Source: Rheinheimera sp. | GTDB lineage: Bacteria > Pseudomonadota > Gammaproteobacteria > Enterobacterales > Alteromonadaceae | Length of the DNA stretch: 10,000 nucleotides | Assembly (NCBI RefSeq): GCF_020217005.1 | Contig: NZ_JAIWOI010000071.1 | Location: 1-10,000 of the forward strand | Reading direction: 5' to 3' | Part shown: positions 7,525 through 10,000 of the stretch, in pieces | How the letters are laid out: every line of letters starts with the position of its first letter | How positions within the stretch are numbered: the stretch's first letter is position 1 | The notes under the pieces: generated by a model | Database searches by the model: none | Seen by the model: the letters and a program-made list of their open reading frames with translations, nothing else | What the model was told of the DNA's origin: nothing | Translations under genes and position numbers: made by a program

Positions 7525-7719
7525 ATGTCCAAGGCCCCAAGCTTCAAACAAGTCCTCAAAGCAGTATTCGGCGCCATTATTGGGGTGCAGTCAGAACAAC
7601 AGCGTCAGCAAGATTTTCAAACCACTACTTTATGGCCTTACCTTGCGGTAGCAATTTTCGCCGTGGTTGTTTTTATCATACTATTGTTGGTACTGGTCAG
7701 TTGGGTTACAGCAGGCTGA
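7525..7719 (+). CDS. DUF2970 family small membrane protein
   Basis: A 64-residue protein. The N-terminal half, SFKQVLKAVFGAIIGVQSEQ followed by QRQQDF, matches the DUF2970 pattern of an amphipathic segment with GVQS and a basic-polar DF motif. The C-terminal half, about residues 37-61 (WPYLAVAIFAVVVFIILLL and following), is one membrane helix. The family's function is unknown. The ATG at 7525 has GAGG (7516-7519) 5 bases upstream; a TTG at 7507 is in frame but has no such support. It follows the 88-residue gene after one base, so the two form an operon. Its last 82 bases overlap the 3' end of dam on the other strand. Confidence 0.85.
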   Translation: MSKAPSFKQVLKAVFGAIIGVQSEQQRQQDFQTTTLWPYLAVAIFAVVVFIILLLVLVSWVTAG

Positions 7720-8537
7720 TTAGTTGCGTTGTATAAAGCAAAAAGCTCGGCTACTTTGCCTCGTGTAGCGCCGTTTTGGCTGATAGAACGACCAACCTGA
7801 ATTGAAGTAAGTCGCGCCTTTTCATATAACTTGCGAGTTAAAGTGGTATCGTGATTACTGATCACCACGCTGATACCCCGGCTTTGACAATTCTCCGCCA
7901 GATTAGCCAGTTGCGCCTGATCATCCAAATCAAAACTATTTTTTGCATAAGAAGTGAAACTTGCGGTACGACTGAGCGGCACATAAGGCGGATCACAATA
8001 TACCACTGCTGGCGACTCGAGGTTCTGCATCAATTCGCTGTAGTTCATACAGACAAATTTAGCCTTCTGCGCTTTTTCAGCAAAAAACCACAATTCTGCT
8101 TCAGGGAAATAGGGCTTTTTGTAGCTACCAAAAGGTACGTTAAACTTACCACTGCCGTTATAACGGCATAAGCCGTTATAACCATGGCGGTTCAAATACA
8201 AAAACAACAGGGACCGCTGATAACTGTCTGAGCTTTGATTAAATTCTTCCCGAAAAGACAGATAGCTGTTTTTATCGTTGCTGCTTTGCACGAACAAGGC
8301 CCGGGCATCAGCAATAAAATCCCCGGGTTTAGTTTGTAACAACTGATAAAGGTTAATGAGATCTGCATTGATATCATTTAGCAGGTAGGCAGGGTAATCT
8401 GTATTTAAAAACACTGAACCAGCGCCAACAAAAGGCTCCACCAACAGTGGCGCATCCGGAAGCTGTAGCGAAATAGCATCGACCAGGTTGTATTTACCAC
8501 CAGCCCATTTCAGGAACGCTCTGGACTTCTTCAGCAT
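7638..8537 (-). CDS. dam: DNA adenine methyltransferase (GATC)
   Basis: A D12-class N6-adenine methyltransferase of about 299 residues that methylates adenine in GATC and serves mismatch-repair strand choice and replication control. Numbering from the GTG at 8540, the AdoMet region is AFLKWAGGKYNLVDAI (8-23) with FVGAGSVFLN (37-46). RYNGSGKFNVPFG (126-138) is conserved, the catalytic motif is DPPY (183-186), and RSISQNGATRGKVAELFALY (251-270) matches the usual end. About 30 residues then follow where E. coli Dam (278 residues) has about 11; this tail is antisense to the DUF2970 gene. Two starts are possible, GTG at 8540 and ATG at 8537. GGTGG (8545-8549) is 7 bases from the ATG, and E. coli Dam begins MKKNRAFLKW, so I take 8537. 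It lies 36 bases after damX. No terminator is seen after it. Confidence 0.96.
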   Translation of the reverse strand: MLKKSRAFLKWAGGKYNLVDAISLQLPDAPLLVEPFVGAGSVFLNTDYPAYLLNDINADLINLYQLLQTKPGDFIADARALFVQSSNDKNSYLSFREEFNQSSDSYQRSLLFLYLNRHGYNGLCRYNGSGKFNVPFGSYKKPYFPEAELWFFAEKAQKAKFVCMNYSELMQNLESPAVVYCDPPYVPLSRTASFTSYAKNSFDLDDQAQLANLAENCQSRGISVVISNHDTTLTRKLYEKARLTSIQVGRSISQNGATRGKVAELFALYNATNQPAVTQLTSTNNSMIKTTTAKIATAR

Positions 8538-8573
8538 CACAGAGCCACCTTTGCGGAACCCATCAATGTGATT

Positions 8574-10000
8574 TTAGTTGGCATTAGCTGAACGTATTTC
8601 ACGTTGAATATCACTAAGTGGCTTCACAAAAGGTGTTTGTTGTCTTAACTCTTCCGGCAAAGATTTAACCTGTTGTCGCGCGGCACCGCCATTGACATAA
8701 GAGGCTGATACCACGACAAACTGGACTTTTCCTTGCTGCTGACGCTGATACAACTGCAGATTTAAGCTGGAATATTGTTGCAAAAATTTCTTTGCGGCTG
8801 CTTCCTGTGAAAAAACGCCAAGTTGAATGGCCACAGTATCCGGCAACATCGCCAATAACACAGCGGCATCGTAATCTGAACCGTTTCGAGCGGCAGATGA
8901 AGCTGGTTGGACGGTTTCAGCTGAATCTGCAGTCATTTCAGCGACCAGATCATTCGGCTCTTCAGCAACGGCAGGTTGAGGCTCATTGGCAGCTGGTGCT
9001 GGTTCCGCCGCAGGTTCAGTCACAACCTGTTCTGCTCCAGGGGCTGGTAAAGCGGGTATGACAGGCTGCTCGCGCATAGGCTCAGACTCTATAGTCATAG
9101 AAACAATCTGCTGCTGTGGCAAACCATTGTCGTCTTTTGCGACTTCCTTTTGCACTATCATAGTGGCGGCGTCAGTAGTTTTATCCATAGCCATCTGTGG
9201 CATGCCCTCAGAAACACTTTGGTCAGCAGAAGCTGTATTATTTGAAGAGGACACTTCAGTCGGCATTTCTTGTTTTATTTCTACAGTCGGTTCAAATCTG
9301 CGTTCAGCCTGTAAGCGGGCTGCAGCATTGCTCTCTTCGGAACTTTGGTAATAAGGCACCATATCATCCGCTACAGGTTGACGGAACTGTTGTTCGGTCC
9401 ATAACCAGAACATCACTACTGCTGCAATAAGACCAAAACCAAGACTCATGACTAAAAAAGGTGAAAAGAACTGCCCTGAAGCCTTTTTCGCAGACTGTTT
9501 TTGCTGTGTAGCCTGACTGCGATAGTCACTGCGCCGCTCTGTTTCTATGCTAAATGCTGGTCTTTCGTCAGCCGTGTCCAAAGCGCGAAATCCTAAAGGG
9601 TCGTCGCGGCCAGTTAAATCAAAAGTCTGTTCAGCGGCGTTGGCAACAAAAACCGGTGCTACTGGCTCCTCTTTAGCAGAAAAAGTCAGAGCTGAGGCTG
9701 AAGTGTCAGCTTTTGGCTTCAAAACAGTTGCTGGTTTGCGCAAAGGGGTTGCGTTTAATCCATGTAATAACAAATGCAGATCACCAGCACAATCTTCTAT
9801 ACGTTCACGCAACTCACGACCAGCTAGATGGTAAGGAGCTAATAACTCCGCAGCTTCTTCTTCGCTGAAGGCTGGAATATTCATGGCTAGTCTGATATCG
9901 CTTTTTGCTTTCAGGCAGCTGACAAAAACACTGACAGGCAATTGTTGGATCAATTGCCAACTGGCCTCTGTTAACAGATCGGCGTCATCAACCAGCACCA
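8574..10000 (-). CDS. damX: DamX-like protein: AAA-type ATPase fragment, membrane helix and SPOR domain (5' end beyond the window)
   Basis: About 475 codons are present; the true start lies past the right edge. The visible part begins with VLVDDADLL, a Walker-B-like strand, followed by a short ATPase C-terminal region (about residues 1-80 of the visible part). A membrane helix, FLVMSLGFGLIAAVVMFWLW (181-200), leads to a long linker rich in Glu, Pro, Ala, Val and Gln (about 205-375). The last 90 residues form a SPOR domain (AIQLGVFSQEAAAKKFLQQY, then VQFVVVSASY) that binds denuded septal peptidoglycan. The protein thus has a cytoplasmic ATPase-like part and a periplasmic SPOR part and probably acts in cell division. 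The position next to dam fits damX. An ATPase segment is seen in DamX relatives of several gammaproteobacteria; Walker A must lie outside the window, so I cannot confirm an active ATPase. Confidence 0.88.
   Translation of the reverse strand, partial: VLVDDADLLTEASWQLIQQLPVSVFVSCLKAKSDIRLAMNIPAFSEEEAAELLAPYHLAGRELRERIEDCAGDLHLLLHGLNATPLRKPATVLKPKADTSASALTFSAKEEPVAPVFVANAAEQTFDLTGRDDPLGFRALDTADERPAFSIETERRSDYRSQATQQKQSAKKASGQFFSPFLVMSLGFGLIAAVVMFWLWTEQQFRQPVADDMVPYYQSSEESNAAARLQAERRFEPTVEIKQEMPTEVSSSNNTASADQSVSEGMPQMAMDKTTDAATMIVQKEVAKDDNGLPQQQIVSMTIESEPMREQPVIPALPAPGAEQVVTEPAAEPAPAANEPQPAVAEEPNDLVAEMTADSAETVQPASSAARNGSDYDAAVLLAMLPDTVAIQLGVFSQEAAAKKFLQQYSSLNLQLYQRQQQGKVQFVVVSASYVNGGAARQQVKSLPEELRQQTPFVKPLSDIQREIRSANAN

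Noticed and set aside
8154..8182. Perfect 14-bp palindrome GCCGTTATAACGGC plus a second copy of GCCGTTATAAC inside dam
   Set aside because: It encodes the conserved Dam segment YNGLCRYNG, where a Tyr-Asn-Gly repeat at protein level explains the repeated DNA.
8792..9834. Several plus-strand open frames (77 to 121 codons) opposite damX
   Set aside because: They lie wholly antisense to a damX frame with recognisable membrane helix and SPOR domain. They have skewed composition and no ribosome sites.

Overview
This window looks like chromosome from a gammaproteobacterium of the Alteromonadales/Chromatiaceae type; a Rheinheimera-like organism is my best guess. The guess rests on moderate GC, gene content and gene neighbourhood, not on a database search. 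The dense housekeeping block is on the minus strand. It is a variant of the well-known damX-dam-rpe-gph-trpS cluster, followed by pabA, an HDOD-domain gene and the arginine-catabolism genes astC and astA.

Reading along the minus strand, from high to low coordinates: a damX-like gene (its 5' part lies beyond the right edge, and what is present starts at a Walker-B-like segment), dam (GATC adenine methyltransferase), then a break, rpe (ribulose-phosphate 3-epimerase), gph (phosphoglycolate phosphatase), trpS (tryptophanyl-tRNA synthetase), pabA (glutamine amidotransferase for p-aminobenzoate), an HDOD-domain protein, astC/argD (succinylornithine/acetylornithine aminotransferase) and the first 52 codons of astA. 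rpe-gph-trpS is very tightly packed: TAATG overlap at rpe/gph and TAG directly abutting ATG at gph/trpS. A strong hairpin after the HDOD gene separates it from astC.

The break between dam and rpe holds three plus-strand genes. The first is a TorF/Gcw_chp-family putative outer-membrane porin with its own -10 element and a trailing hairpin. The other two form a small operon: an unrecognised 88-residue protein with an N-terminal hydrophobic segment, and a 64-residue DUF2970 membrane protein. The operon has a good sigma-70 promoter and, centred about 61.5 bases upstream of the predicted start of transcription, a sequence matching the CRP core GTGA-N6-TCAC. The DUF2970 gene runs tail to tail into dam, and the two coding regions overlap by 82 bases.

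I see no mobile element, CRISPR array, tRNA or rRNA. The least ordinary parts are the plus-strand module inside the dam cluster, its probable CRP control, the dam/DUF2970 overlap and several unexplained dyads in intergenic DNA. I did not find convincing evidence of a wholly new system.
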